Origin: Bacillota bacterium
GTDB lineage: Bacteria > Bacillota > Clostridia > Christensenellales > Aristaeellaceae
Length of the DNA: 18,657 bases
Direction of reading: 5' to 3'
Assembly (NCBI GenBank): GCA_023409955.1
Contig: JAEYQQ010000026.1
Span: forward strand, 1 to 18,657
In this document: piece by piece, positions 1-8,007 of the stretch
How the letters are laid out: each line of letters begins with the position of its first letter
Numbering within the stretch: position 1 is the stretch's first letter
The notes under the pieces: generated by a model
What the model was told of the DNA's origin: nothing
Database searches by the model: none
The model's input: only the letters and a program-made list of their open reading frames with translations
Made by a program: the position numbers and the translations under genes

Positions 1-20
1 CCGTCATTGAGCAGCAGCAT
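1..20 (-). CDS. Start of an unidentified gene, cut by the window edge
   Basis: Only the first codons are visible, reading MLLLND and then leaving the window. A strong Shine-Dalgarno sequence (GGGGGGAGGA, plus-strand positions about 27-36) ends 7 bases before the ATG, which is what makes this start believable. The gene lies downstream of the binding-protein gene on the same strand, so it may be a further member of the glucuronoxylan module. However, a hairpin at 132-160 and a small inverted repeat (ATACA-GAAA-TGTAT, 78-91) lie between them, so it may have its own control. A TATGAT box near 45-52 on the minus strand could be a -10 element, but no good -35 goes with it. The product cannot be identified from six codons. 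Confidence 0.45.
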
Positions 21-131
21 GGTATGTCCTCCCCCCTCATGGGCAATATCATAAAGATAGGCTGTGCTGAAAACAGGATACAGAAATGTATTTTAACTTG
101 CAGGCGCTTTCTGCATGGAAGCATAGAAACA

Positions 132-160
132 GGGGAGGAGGATGTAAAACCCTCCTCCCC
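132..160 (-). terminator. Hairpin after the LplA-like binding-protein gene
   Basis: A perfect 10-base-pair stem (GGGGAGGAGG at 132-141 with its complement at 151-160) and a 9-base loop begin 16 bases after the stop codon of the binding-protein gene. On the minus strand the hairpin is followed only by TGTTTCTATG, so the U-tract is poor. It may act as a weak terminator or as a transcript-stabilising end rather than a full stop. Confidence 0.5.
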
Positions 161-176
161 GTGTGGAAACAATGGA

Positions 177-1799
177 TTATTCGGTATAGTACTTGGCGAA
201 AGCTTCGGCGCGCTCATCAATGATGGCCTGGCCGCCGGAAGCGAGATAGTCTTCCATGCCGCTGTCAAAGATGGCGTCAAACTGATCGGGAGCGGCGATC
301 ACAGACTGATTGAGGAAAGCATCGCGCTTTTCTTTCAGTGCTGTGTCCATGCCCTCCTGAGAGGTGATGGCGCCTACGTTGTAATTCTTCACAACACGCC
401 CATCCAGGCCAGTGGCGGCATAGGCTACTTCGATAAAGCGGGCGTCAACTGTTGCATAGCCCAGAGCCATTGCCTTGAGGGTCTTTTCCATGTCGCCCAG
501 GTCCAAACCGTTCAAGGTGATGGTGTAGTCAATGTTGTACAGGGAGTTCATGATTTTTTCGCCCTGAACAGCCAGGGTCTTTACCGTACCGTCTGGGGTG
601 ATTTCATGCGTTACGCCTTCTTCGCCGATCTGCAGGAACATGCGGTTTTCCAGCTTGGAGATAAAATCAAGGTACAGTAAGGAAGCCAGAGGTTCGTCGT
701 TGGTAGCGGGCAAGAATACTTTGCGGTCGATAGGGTTAGAGAGGAACTTGCGGTAAACACCTGCATCATTTTTGAAGGAGCTAACAGCGATAAAGCCGGC
801 GTCGGGGCCAACGTTGCGCAGCAGGTTGGCGTGGATGCTGTCTTCGCCATTGCGGTAGGGGTAATCCCAGTTGTGGATGAATGCACCGATATAGCCGGAC
901 TTGAGCAGGTTGTCTTCAGTGGTGTCGCCAGCGCCGTACAGGGCAAAATCTTTCCAAACAAGGCCTTCATTGTACCATTTGTTCAGTACTCGGACACCTT
1001 CCTTAATGTTGGGGTACAGGAGGTGGCGGTCATCAAAGCCTCTGATGAACAGCTCTTTGTCGGTGGCGGCATCGGGAACAAAGGCAGCCAGTAGGTGGTC
1101 GTTGCGCCAGCCAATGTCATAGCTGGTGGAGTATGGGATCATTTTGTCAGCATCTGCGCCCAGCAACAGCTCGGCATTGTCTTTGAAAGCTACGAGCATG
1201 GCTTCAAATTCTTCCAAGGTGGTGGGGGCAGCCATGTTCAGCTTCTTCAGCCAGTCTTCCCTAACGAAGGTGTTAATGCGGGTGGTGGAAGCGGCAAGAT
1301 AGGCTTCAATTGCCCAGAGGGTGCCTGTCTCGGGATCTAGATCCCAGTAAATGTTGGTATCACCAAGAAGCGACCAGAGGTTGGGGAGCAGCTCTTTGTT
1401 TTCAGCCAGAATGGGAGCCAAGTCCAGCACGCCGCCCATTTTGGCATAAGTCTGGATGGTGGGGTAGCTGTAGGTAACGCATACGTCAGGAGCGTCACTG
1501 GCAGCCAGCAGGTTGTTAAGCACTTCGCCTTCTGTCCAGCGGGGCACGGGCACAAAGGTGACTTCCACATTGTGGTCCCTGAGCATGCCTTCTTTGATGA
1601 AGTTTGTGTAGAAGTTGTCTTCGGGCTTGGAGCCGCCATCGTTGGCGCGGTCGTAGATCTCAACGGTGATCTGCCGGGTGGTGGTGAAGCGGCCGTCGAC
1701 GATTTCAGGTGTCTCAGCCAGTGCCGAAGTCAGCGTGGTGCCGATTACACCGGTAATCAGTATCGCCACAAGTAACAGATACGCCAGGGTACGTTTCAT
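177..1799 (-). CDS. LplA-like sugar-binding protein of a CUT1 importer
   Basis: This is a 540-residue extracellular substrate-binding protein for an ABC sugar importer. It resembles the large LplA/LipO-type binding proteins that accompany aldouronate and rhamnogalacturonan transporters. Residues 1-28 form a signal peptide (basic MKR, hydrophobic core, then SALA before E29) with a signal-peptidase-I type site. There is no lipobox cysteine, which is unusual for a Gram-positive binding protein. The start was placed at the MKRT methionine because AAAAGGAGG lies 8 bases upstream; an in-frame ATG 51 bases further up would only add a charged tail before the signal peptide. The gene is last in the aguA-permease-permease-binding-protein set, 70 bases after the second permease. 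Uptake of short glucuronic-acid-decorated xylooligosaccharides is inferred from the aguA neighbour. The importer role is fairly secure, the substrate less so. Confidence 0.85.
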   Translation of the reverse strand: MKRTLAYLLLVAILITGVIGTTLTSALAETPEIVDGRFTTTRQITVEIYDRANDGGSKPEDNFYTNFIKEGMLRDHNVEVTFVPVPRWTEGEVLNNLLAASDAPDVCVTYSYPTIQTYAKMGGVLDLAPILAENKELLPNLWSLLGDTNIYWDLDPETGTLWAIEAYLAASTTRINTFVREDWLKKLNMAAPTTLEEFEAMLVAFKDNAELLLGADADKMIPYSTSYDIGWRNDHLLAAFVPDAATDKELFIRGFDDRHLLYPNIKEGVRVLNKWYNEGLVWKDFALYGAGDTTEDNLLKSGYIGAFIHNWDYPYRNGEDSIHANLLRNVGPDAGFIAVSSFKNDAGVYRKFLSNPIDRKVFLPATNDEPLASLLYLDFISKLENRMFLQIGEEGVTHEITPDGTVKTLAVQGEKIMNSLYNIDYTITLNGLDLGDMEKTLKAMALGYATVDARFIEVAYAATGLDGRVVKNYNVGAITSQEGMDTALKEKRDAFLNQSVIAAPDQFDAIFDSGMEDYLASGGQAIIDERAEAFAKYYTE

Positions 1800-1869
1800 A
1801 GGTTTACGCCTCCTTTTATATTGTGGGACACCATTTCGGGTGCTGCCCAAAATGACACATGTTTGGGGG

Positions 1870-2742
1870 TTACCCTTTTACCGCTCCGATGGTAACGCCG
1901 GAGATAAAATAGCGCTGCAGCCAGGGGTAGACCAAGAGGATAGGTACTGTTGCGAACATGACGGTGGCCATTTTGAGGGTTTCCGCAACGCCTGTGGGGA
2001 AGAAGCCTTCCTGGGTAGCTACCTCAATGCTAGTGGTGTTCTGAAGGATGTTGTACAAAAGCAGCTGAATGGGGTAGTATTCACGGCGCCGGGACATGAA
2101 CATCAGCGCATCGGAAAAGCCGTTCCAGCGGCCTACTGCATAAAACAGCGCAAGGGTTGCCAGGACCGATGTGGACAAAGGAAGGTAGATGCGGACCAGA
2201 ATGCGAATGGGACCGGCGCCATCGATTTCTGCAGACTCCCGCAGGCTCTCTGGGATGCCAAAAAAGAAGCTGCGCATGATGATCATATTGAAAACGCTCA
2301 GGCAGTTGGGGATAATCAGTACGAGTGGATTATCCAGCAGGTTCAGGCTTCGAAGCAGCAAGTAATTGGGGATCAGGCCTGCGCTAAAATACATGGTCAG
2401 AATGATGAAGCCGTTTAAAAACCGCTTGCCCTTTAGGTTGTCATACGTCAGGGGATAGGCACACATAATGGTCATTACCATGGATACAATGGTGCAAATT
2501 GCGGTCAGCATTGCTGTCCACTGCAGGGACCAGGTGTACTTGACATCACCCAGAACGGTTTTATAAGCATCCAAGTTCCAACCCTTGGGCCATAAAAGAA
2601 CCTCGTTGCGAATCAGTGCGTCTGTGGAGCTTAAGGAACGTGCCAGAACGTTCAGCAGCGGTACAAGGCAGATAAACATCAGCATGATGCAGATCGCTGC
2701 GATGACCCTGTCGCCTGATTTGGTGGCTTTTGACCTAATCAT
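1870..2742 (-). CDS. CUT1 importer permease, LplC/YtcP type
   Basis: This 290-residue inner-membrane permease has about six hydrophobic segments. Its cytoplasmic EAA loop reads ESAEIDGAG at residues 169-177, followed by the IYLPLS turn, and this is where an ABC ATPase docks. The C-terminus ends GVTIGAVKG, the ending typical of the LplC/YtcP branch of sugar importers. It begins 12 bases after the preceding permease, and the TAA stop of that gene is part of the Shine-Dalgarno sequence TAAGGAGG, so the two are translationally coupled. With the LplB-like permease and the LplA-like binding protein it would make the membrane channel of an oligosaccharide importer. No ATPase gene is in the cluster. 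The length of 290 residues fits the family. Confidence 0.9.
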   Translation of the reverse strand: MIRSKATKSGDRVIAAICIMLMFICLVPLLNVLARSLSSTDALIRNEVLLWPKGWNLDAYKTVLGDVKYTWSLQWTAMLTAICTIVSMVMTIMCAYPLTYDNLKGKRFLNGFIILTMYFSAGLIPNYLLLRSLNLLDNPLVLIIPNCLSVFNMIIMRSFFFGIPESLRESAEIDGAGPIRILVRIYLPLSTSVLATLALFYAVGRWNGFSDALMFMSRRREYYPIQLLLYNILQNTTSIEVATQEGFFPTGVAETLKMATVMFATVPILLVYPWLQRYFISGVTIGAVKG

Positions 2743-2754
2743 TCTATCGCCTCC

Positions 2755-3723
2755 TTACCAGATGCCGCGCTCGCCAAAGCGCTTGGCCAGCGCGTTGGCT
2801 GACAGAAGGAAAATCAGACCGATAACAGACTGGAACAAGCCTACGGCTATCGTCAGGGAGAACTGCATACCTTTGATGCCGTTGTTGTATACAAATATGG
2901 ATATGACATTGGAAACGTTGGTAACGATCTTATTACTCAAAGCATAGGGTCGGTCGAACTCACTGCCCAGGATGCGGCCAAGGCTCATAATCAACAAAAC
3001 GATAATGGTGGGGCGAAGTCCCGGAAGGGTGATGTGCCAGATCTTGCGCAGGCGTGTTACGCCATCCACCGCGGCAGCTTCATATAGCTCTGGGTTGATG
3101 CTGGTGATGGCGGCTAGGTAGATGATGGTGTTCCAGCCGGCTTCCTTCCAAATGCCTAGGCCCACGTATGTGCCGATCCAATGATTGTTCTCATTCAGGA
3201 AGGGGATAGGTCCCAGGCCCATCTTCCCCAGCAGGAAGTTAATCAGGCCATCGTTGGGGGCAAACAGGCGAAGCGCCAGGCCGGAGATGATGATCCAGGA
3301 CAAAAAGTGGGGCAGGTATACAACTGTCTGTGTCAGCCGCTTAAAGCGCTTATAGGAAAGCTCGTTGAGCAAAAGCGCCAGAAGGATAGGGGCCGGGAAG
3401 CCCATTACAAGGTCCAGAAAATTTAAGGTGATGGTATTTCGAAGTGCAAACAGAAAATCACGATTTTTAAAGGCTTTGATGAAAAACTCGAATCCGTAGT
3501 TTTTGGCCCAGGGAAGATCCCAGGGCGGATTAATAATGTTGTTTTGCTTGAAAGCACCAAGAATATATGCCATGGGTACATATCGAAAGATAATGAAAAA
3601 TGTAACGGGCAGCAGTAGCAACAGATACAGCGTCCAATAACGTTTGATGTACCTGCCGGCGCCTGCCAGACGAAGAGAAGGGCGAATGATCTTCACGCCG
3701 GTTTCCGGGGTGTTTGCTTTCAT
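2755..3723 (-). CDS. CUT1 importer permease, LplB/YteP type
   Basis: This 322-residue membrane permease is the partner of the next one downstream. Hydrophobic segments begin near residue 31 (YLLLLLPVTFFIIF). The EAA loop, NPELYEAAAVDGV, lies at 209-222 and is followed by KIWHITLPGL, the ATPase-docking signature. The start is placed at MKANTP because a GGAGG lies 8 bases upstream and the resulting length matches LplB/YteP proteins. The frame stays open for another 63 codons upstream, but that part is basic and linker-like and lacks good Shine-Dalgarno sequences. The gene follows aguA after a gap of 110 bases that contains a 12-base direct repeat, so separate or modulated expression from aguA is possible. 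A role in aldouronate uptake is inferred from context. Confidence 0.9.
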   Translation of the reverse strand: MKANTPETGVKIIRPSLRLAGAGRYIKRYWTLYLLLLLPVTFFIIFRYVPMAYILGAFKQNNIINPPWDLPWAKNYGFEFFIKAFKNRDFLFALRNTITLNFLDLVMGFPAPILLALLLNELSYKRFKRLTQTVVYLPHFLSWIIISGLALRLFAPNDGLINFLLGKMGLGPIPFLNENNHWIGTYVGLGIWKEAGWNTIIYLAAITSINPELYEAAAVDGVTRLRKIWHITLPGLRPTIIVLLIMSLGRILGSEFDRPYALSNKIVTNVSNVISIFVYNNGIKGMQFSLTIAVGLFQSVIGLIFLLSANALAKRFGERGIW

Positions 3724-3745
3724 GCGGTCTGCCTCCGTCCTCTTA

Positions 3746-3826
3746 ATTTGTGCTGCCCGCATAACTGGGCTTTTGCAATGGGGAATAAGGTCTTTTTTTA
3801 CACTGTTATGTATCATTTGTGCTGCC
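3746..3826. repeat. Pair of 12-base direct repeats between aguA and the permease gene
   Basis: The sequence ATTTGTGCTGCC occurs at 3746-3757 and again, identically, at 3815-3826, 69 bases apart start to start. Both copies are in the gap between aguA and the LplB-like permease gene. Read on the minus strand they give GGCAGCACAAAT. The core GCACAAATG also occurs on the plus strand at 5842-5850 in the aguA leader. They could be regulator sites, or they may simply be chance or leftover coding repeats: the 69-base spacing is a multiple of three, and the permease frame is open across both. Confidence 0.5.
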
Positions 3827-3833
3827 TTGGGGG

Positions 3834-5804
3834 TCAGGGAAAAATCTGCCGGCCCTTTGCGTCGGGGATGCCTGTCTTGCGGAAAAAATAGGTATTTACT
3901 ACATCCCGCCATTCCCTGGCGTTCTCAAGCTGCCGGGCCAGGCGGGCGCTGACGGAGGACCAGACGCTTTCGGGAAGCTTATCCTTCAGGGAGGCCCAGG
4001 TATCAATAAAGCCTTCTACTTCTGCAACACCCTCAAAGTGGGTGTCATAAATATGCTGTAGCAGCGTCTTGCCGCTTTTGAGCTTATAGTCGTAGGGCAG
4101 CCGGTGAAAAAACAGGAGCAGCTCTTCTGGGCAGGTGTCCTTGCTGCTGTACAGCGCATTGAGATAGGGGTGATACTGGGCGGTATAGCCTGTGCCGCTT
4201 TCGGTTCTGTCAATACCGATGGCTTTATGATCGGCCCGGTGGTAGGTACCCCATTTCATGTATTCATAGCCGTCCACGCTGGGGCCGTAGTGGCTGTTGA
4301 TGGCAACCATCCAGCCTATCCCCAGGGGTGCATTGTATTTTTCATACGTAAGCCTGGAGGCAAGCATCATGCCGGAGATGGCTTTAATCAAGGCAGGGTC
4401 ATTGCCGAAGGTCAGCCGTACCCATTCCTCGGTTACTTGACGGGCGGTGAGGCCGGGGTCCCAGGCCATACGCCCAAAGGCATATAGGTTTGCCTGTGCC
4501 AGGGTGTGCCCGGTCCAGTTTTCATCATCCCCCACGTTGGAAACGGCGGCAATGGTATCGATTCTGTTGCGATTGCCTATCAGGCTTTTGGTGTTGCAGG
4601 TGTCGGATACAGGAGCTTCAAAAATCTCCTGCCATTGTGGTGCCAGCGCATACAAATCAATTTGTTGGCCTGTATACTCTTGCGTCACCTGAAACTCTAT
4701 GGCCTGGCGTGTTTTTTTCATGGCACCCAGCAGCGGGGAATTGGGTTCCCGTACCTGAAAATCTGTGGGCCCGTATTTCACCTGAAGGATGACATTTTCA
4801 TCAAACTTACCATCCAAAGGCATAAAAGTGTCATAGGCAGCCTTGGGCCGGTCGGTTTTGGTATCGCGCCAATCCTGCATGCAGTTGTAAATGAAGCAAC
4901 GCCAGTACAATATTCCGTTATGAGGGGCCAGGGCTTTGGCAATTACATTGGCACCGTCGGCCTGGGAGCGCCCAAGGGCTGCTGGGCCGCCCCGGAATTC
5001 GGAATCTGCTTTGACCAAAAAGCCGCCGAAGTCGGGAATATACCGGTAGACCCTGGTTGCTGCTTCCTGCCACCAGGCGGCTACACGCTCATCCTTGGGG
5101 TCTGCCGTGGGAAGACCGCCCAGCAGTACCGGGCTTTCAAAATGAATGGAAACCACCAACTGTATATGGTAGGGGCGGAAAATGGCAGCAAGCTCTTTCA
5201 GCTTGGGCAGCATTTCCTCGGTAATAAGCTTGGCACTTTGGTGAGTGACATTTACATTGTTGATGGCGATTTGATTGATCCCCACAGAGGCCAGAAGCCG
5301 AGCATAATCCCTAATCCGCTTAGGGCTGTAATTCAGGTGGCCGTCCCTGAAGAAAATCGACTTTCCGCTGTACCCGCGTTCAATGGTGCCATCTATGTTG
5401 TCCCAGTGGTTCAAAATGCGCCGCTGAACCGCAGGGGCGGAGAGGATGTTCAGTGAGGAGGGCTGTTCTCCGGCTTGCAAAGATGTCAACAGCCAGTAAA
5501 CACCATACAGAAGGCCCGCGCAATCTGCAGCAGTAATTTGAATACCTTTGTCAGCGCTGGATACTTGATACGCTTGGGGTTTAAAGTGACCGGACAAAAT
5601 GAATTCAATATAAAAATCCGATTGCTCTTGAATGATATCATTGCCGAATAATCGTTTTAAGCCAAGGGTCAGCTCGTTTATGGCAAAGGCTGCTTCTACC
5701 GGCCCTTTTATATGAAGCGGAGAGATAGGTTTCTCTGCGCCATGCTGCAGCCATGCATTGTATTGTGTATAATTGCGCCCCGATAGCAATCCATCACGTC
5801 CCAT
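3834..5804 (-). CDS. aguA: GH67 alpha-glucuronidase
   Basis: This enzyme releases (4-O-methyl-)glucuronic acid from the non-reducing end of short xylooligosaccharides. It is 656 residues long, against about 680 for Geobacillus AguA. Whole blocks of the family are present: NHWDNIDGTIERGY (132-145), YARLLASVGINQIAINNVNV (167-186) and FGGFLVKADSEF (259-270). By remembered alignment with the Geobacillus enzyme, the general acid is E269 and the water-activating pair is D348 (in GPTDFQ) and E376 (in TQEYTG); all three are present. There is no signal peptide, so it acts in the cytoplasm on imported aldouronates, matching the importer genes downstream. The ATG is the first after an in-frame TGA six bases upstream. 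No clear Shine-Dalgarno precedes it, which is unlike its neighbours. Confidence 0.95.
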   Translation of the reverse strand: MGRDGLLSGRNYTQYNAWLQHGAEKPISPLHIKGPVEAAFAINELTLGLKRLFGNDIIQEQSDFYIEFILSGHFKPQAYQVSSADKGIQITAADCAGLLYGVYWLLTSLQAGEQPSSLNILSAPAVQRRILNHWDNIDGTIERGYSGKSIFFRDGHLNYSPKRIRDYARLLASVGINQIAINNVNVTHQSAKLITEEMLPKLKELAAIFRPYHIQLVVSIHFESPVLLGGLPTADPKDERVAAWWQEAATRVYRYIPDFGGFLVKADSEFRGGPAALGRSQADGANVIAKALAPHNGILYWRCFIYNCMQDWRDTKTDRPKAAYDTFMPLDGKFDENVILQVKYGPTDFQVREPNSPLLGAMKKTRQAIEFQVTQEYTGQQIDLYALAPQWQEIFEAPVSDTCNTKSLIGNRNRIDTIAAVSNVGDDENWTGHTLAQANLYAFGRMAWDPGLTARQVTEEWVRLTFGNDPALIKAISGMMLASRLTYEKYNAPLGIGWMVAINSHYGPSVDGYEYMKWGTYHRADHKAIGIDRTESGTGYTAQYHPYLNALYSSKDTCPEELLLFFHRLPYDYKLKSGKTLLQHIYDTHFEGVAEVEGFIDTWASLKDKLPESVWSSVSARLARQLENAREWRDVVNTYFFRKTGIPDAKGRQIFP

Positions 5805-5832
5805 ATTTCATTTTTGAACAATTCAGTTAAGC

Positions 5833-5845
5833 GTGCAAATTGCAC
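5833..5845. promoter_or_regulatory. 13-base palindrome just upstream of aguA
   Basis: GTGCAA-A-TTGCAC is a perfect 6-1-6 inverted repeat centred 35 bases before the aguA start codon. Being so close to the start, it could be a repressor operator or could affect ribosome access. On the minus strand it lies within TTGTGCAATTTG, which matches 11 of 12 bases of TTGTGCAATGTG in the ugp leader (minus strand, about 16055-16066). No regulator is assigned. Confidence 0.4.
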
Positions 5846-6042
5846 AAATGGTAAGCAAAAAAATCTGCATGTTTCAATGAAATAAATATAGCATTGGAAT
5901 ATGTCGTTGAAAATGGTCCCACTAAAGAAAATTTGTACTAAATAAATATGCAGAAACGATTCCCGATGTGATGCATACAAAAATATAAATATCTTGCGTC
6001 ATAACAAAAGCAAATGTCGTTATTTTGAGCGTGTTTCATGCC

Positions 6043-6071
6043 ATTATAAGGAGTAGATACTGATTTCTGGA
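6043..6071 (-). promoter_or_regulatory. Possible aguA promoter with weak -35
   Basis: On the minus strand a perfect TATAAT (6043-6048) is preceded, 17 bases up, by TCCAGA (6066-6071), which matches TTGACA at only three positions. A good -10 with a poor -35 is what an AraC-type activated promoter would show. Transcription from here would leave a leader of more than 200 bases before aguA. Other A/T-rich boxes in the region cannot be excluded. Confidence 0.3.
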
Positions 6072-6171
6072 TGATTTTTTATAAAAGTGATATATATAAA
6101 TGTTTTTTTCTTAATTGTAATAACTTGTCCATATCAAAGACGGGAGATGTCAAAGGGTAATATGATAATCC

Positions 6172-6963
6172 TCAGGGGAGATCAATTTTTGATTTCTTGA
6201 TAAATGACGGTGGGTAACCTTTCACCTTTTTGAATGTCTTGCTGAAATAGTAGATATCGGAATACCCGCAACGCAAGGCTGCTTCCTGGATCGGTATTTT
6301 TTCATGCATGATCATATCTTCCGCCACGTTGATCTTGATGAGGTTGATGAAATTGCGCAGCGTATTGCCGGTGTGCTTTTGCACCAGCGTGTTTAAATAG
6401 ACTGGATGCAGCTCCACCATTTCCACCAGCTCTTTGGTGAGGATCGGCCTGTTGATATTGGAAAGGACATAATCTGCCACCATTTTGACGCGGGAATCGC
6501 CGTAAGCCGTTTTTTCAGCCTTCAAGGCCATCATAATCAAGCTCATAATATTTAAAAAGGTGGAAGCAGCCATTAAGGGATACACGGGCTCCTTCAGCGC
6601 CCATATCCGGGCCAGGGTATCCAGGTTGTAGAGAATTTCCTTGTTGATACCGATATTCATGCACAGCGGCAGCTCCGGTGCAATGTGCTGTAATTGGAAA
6701 TCATACATATTATAATTAATGGCATACAGCCTAAGCGGGTCCTTGGCGTCAGTGTAAGCCTCCCGCCAGCGTCCGCTGGGGATGCTTAAAAGGCAGCCGG
6801 GGTACACGTCTATGCGCTGGCCATCCACCAGGTAATATCCTTTGCCGGCATATACATAGGTCAGGTCATTAAAGTCGATAAGCTGGGGAAGGATGACCCA
6901 CTTGGGTGTACATATGCGGTGAACAAAAAAATGCAGTGCCGGCATGTATTCAAAATCGGCCAT
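6172..6963 (-). CDS. AraC-family transcriptional regulator
   Basis: This 263-residue DNA-binding regulator has the usual AraC two-part layout. The N-terminal half looks like a cupin sensor: GKGYYLVDGQ, then VYPGCLLSIPSGRW near residues 40-66. The last 100 residues hold two helix-turn-helix units: LTKELVEMVELHPVYLNTLV in the first, then IQEAALRCGYSDIYYFSKTF followed by KKVKGYPPSF, the classic AraC signature. The start is placed at MADFEY, with AAAGGAAA somewhat far upstream. An ATG at 7014 in the same frame would add 17 residues and cannot be excluded. Lying directly upstream of aguA on the same strand, it most likely controls the aguA-importer genes in response to an aldouronate or related sugar. 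That role is inferred from position only. Confidence 0.9.
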   Translation of the reverse strand: MADFEYMPALHFFVHRICTPKWVILPQLIDFNDLTYVYAGKGYYLVDGQRIDVYPGCLLSIPSGRWREAYTDAKDPLRLYAINYNMYDFQLQHIAPELPLCMNIGINKEILYNLDTLARIWALKEPVYPLMAASTFLNIMSLIMMALKAEKTAYGDSRVKMVADYVLSNINRPILTKELVEMVELHPVYLNTLVQKHTGNTLRNFINLIKINVAEDMIMHEKIPIQEAALRCGYSDIYYFSKTFKKVKGYPPSFIKKSKIDLP

Positions 6964-7086
6964 ATTCTTCTGTTTCCTTTCGCGCAATAATCCATGTCTT
7001 TGAACATTCCCCATAAAAAGGGAAGATTCCTTCTGCGTAGCCTATATTGATGCCTGCTGTGCTTTTTCACTGGTCCAAATCTTGCA

Positions 7087-7115
7087 TTGCTGGCATTTGG
7101 TATTGATGTTATAAT
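7087..7115 (+). promoter_or_regulatory. Sigma-A promoter with extended -10 for the ecf-truA operon
   Basis: TATAAT at 7110-7115 is a perfect -10 box and is preceded by TG one base upstream (7107-7108), giving an extended -10. TTGCTG at 7087-7092 is a partial -35 with exact 17-base spacing. Transcription would start near 7122, leaving a leader of about 37 bases before ecfA1. It is divergent from the AraC-type gene and is the only good promoter before the four-gene operon. Confidence 0.7.
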
Positions 7116-7158
7116 GAGATTTGGTATAGAATCCATTGATTTTATTGAAGGAGAAGCT

Positions 7159-8007
7159 ATGGATCAGGAAATCAGGGTAGATGTTCAGGATGTGTCCTAC
7201 GCTTATGAGGATGCGGAACAAAGCGCCCTTACGCATATCGATTTTCAAGCAGAAAAAGGGGAGTTTGTGGCTGTGCTGGGCCACAACGGCTCCGGTAAAA
7301 GCACGCTTGCCAAGCTGATTAATGCACTGTATTTGCCTACCCAAGGCAGGGTGGTGGTGTGCGGGCTGGATACATCCAAAGAAAAGGATACTTGGGTCAT
7401 CCGCCAGCACGCCGGCATGGTGTTTCAAAACCCGGACAATCAAATTGTTGCCACCGTTGTTCGGGAGGATGTGGCCTTCGGGCTGGAAAACCTGGGGGTG
7501 CCCACGGAGGAGATGATCCCCCGGATTGACGCGGCCCTTGAGGCCGTTCGCATGACGGAGTTTGCGGGCACAGCGCCCCATATGCTCTCCGGCGGCCAAA
7601 AGCAGCGGGTAGCCATAGCCGGTATTCTGGCCATGCAGCCGGATGTGCTGGTGCTGGATGAAGCTACTGCTATGCTGGATCCCACAGGCCGCCAGGAAGT
7701 GATTAAAACGGTGATGAAACTGAACCGTGAGCAGGGCATCACTGTGGTTTGGATTACCCACTTTATGGAGGAGGCAGCTTTAGCGGACAGGGTGGTGGTT
7801 ATGTCCGATGGCAGGGTGGTGCTCTCCGATACGCCAAGGAATGTGTTTGGGCAGGTCGAGACATTGCGCAGCCTTCAGCTGGATGTACCGCCAATGGCAG
7901 AGTTGAATCAAATGCTTGTCGCCGAAGGGATGCCCATAGATAACGGCATACTGACTGTAGAAGAAATGGTCCGGGAGTTGAGGAATATATTATGCCCATC
8001 CAAATAG
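7159..8007 (+). CDS. ecfA1: ECF transporter ATPase A1
   Basis: This 282-residue cytoplasmic ABC ATPase powers energy-coupling-factor vitamin and metal importers. Walker A is GHNGSGKST (41-49), the Q-loop is FQNPDNQ (89-95), the ABC signature is LSGGQ (143-147), Walker B is VLVLDEAT (163-170) and the switch histidine is H201. FQNPDNQ is typical of the EcfA1 branch. The start is set by AAGGAG five bases before the ATG; the open frame begins 24 codons earlier, inside the promoter. The gene overlaps ecfA2 by 16 bases, and the two ATPases are expected to form a heterodimer that docks on EcfT. No substrate-binding S component is present here, so this is the shared group-II type module. Confidence 0.95.
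   Translation: MDQEIRVDVQDVSYAYEDAEQSALTHIDFQAEKGEFVAVLGHNGSGKSTLAKLINALYLPTQGRVVVCGLDTSKEKDTWVIRQHAGMVFQNPDNQIVATVVREDVAFGLENLGVPTEEMIPRIDAALEAVRMTEFAGTAPHMLSGGQKQRVAIAGILAMQPDVLVLDEATAMLDPTGRQEVIKTVMKLNREQGITVVWITHFMEEAALADRVVVMSDGRVVLSDTPRNVFGQVETLRSLQLDVPPMAELNQMLVAEGMPIDNGILTVEEMVRELRNILCPSK

Larger units (their letters stand above)
5805..6171. other. AT-rich control region between regulator gene and aguA
   Basis: This 367-base stretch carries no convincing gene and is visibly richer in A and T than the coding DNA on either side. It separates the AraC-type regulator from aguA and should contain the aguA promoter and its activator sites. A possible -10 box and a 13-base palindrome are listed separately. 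No terminator hairpin for the regulator gene was recognised. A 90-codon open frame covers part of it (5708-5980) but overlaps aguA, is rich in Phe, Ile and Cys, and looks like noise. Confidence 0.6.

Noticed and set aside
24..680. A 218-codon plus-strand frame at the left edge
   Set aside because: It is antisense to the C-terminal part of the binding-protein gene and continues through its terminator hairpin, with no domain seen.
4506..5456. A 316-codon open frame on the plus strand opposite aguA
   Set aside because: The opposite strand encodes GH67 with all catalytic residues. This frame shows no recognisable domain and is rich in Cys and Gly, typical of an antisense shadow.
5940..5970. Possible catabolite-repression (cre) site upstream of aguA
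   Set aside because: The sequence around CAGAAACGATTCCC misses the TG of the cre consensus TGNAANCG, and no other stretch in the region fits.
5708..5980. A 90-codon minus-strand frame across the aguA start
   Set aside because: It overlaps the aguA coding start in another frame, lacks a ribosome site and has an A/T-driven composition.
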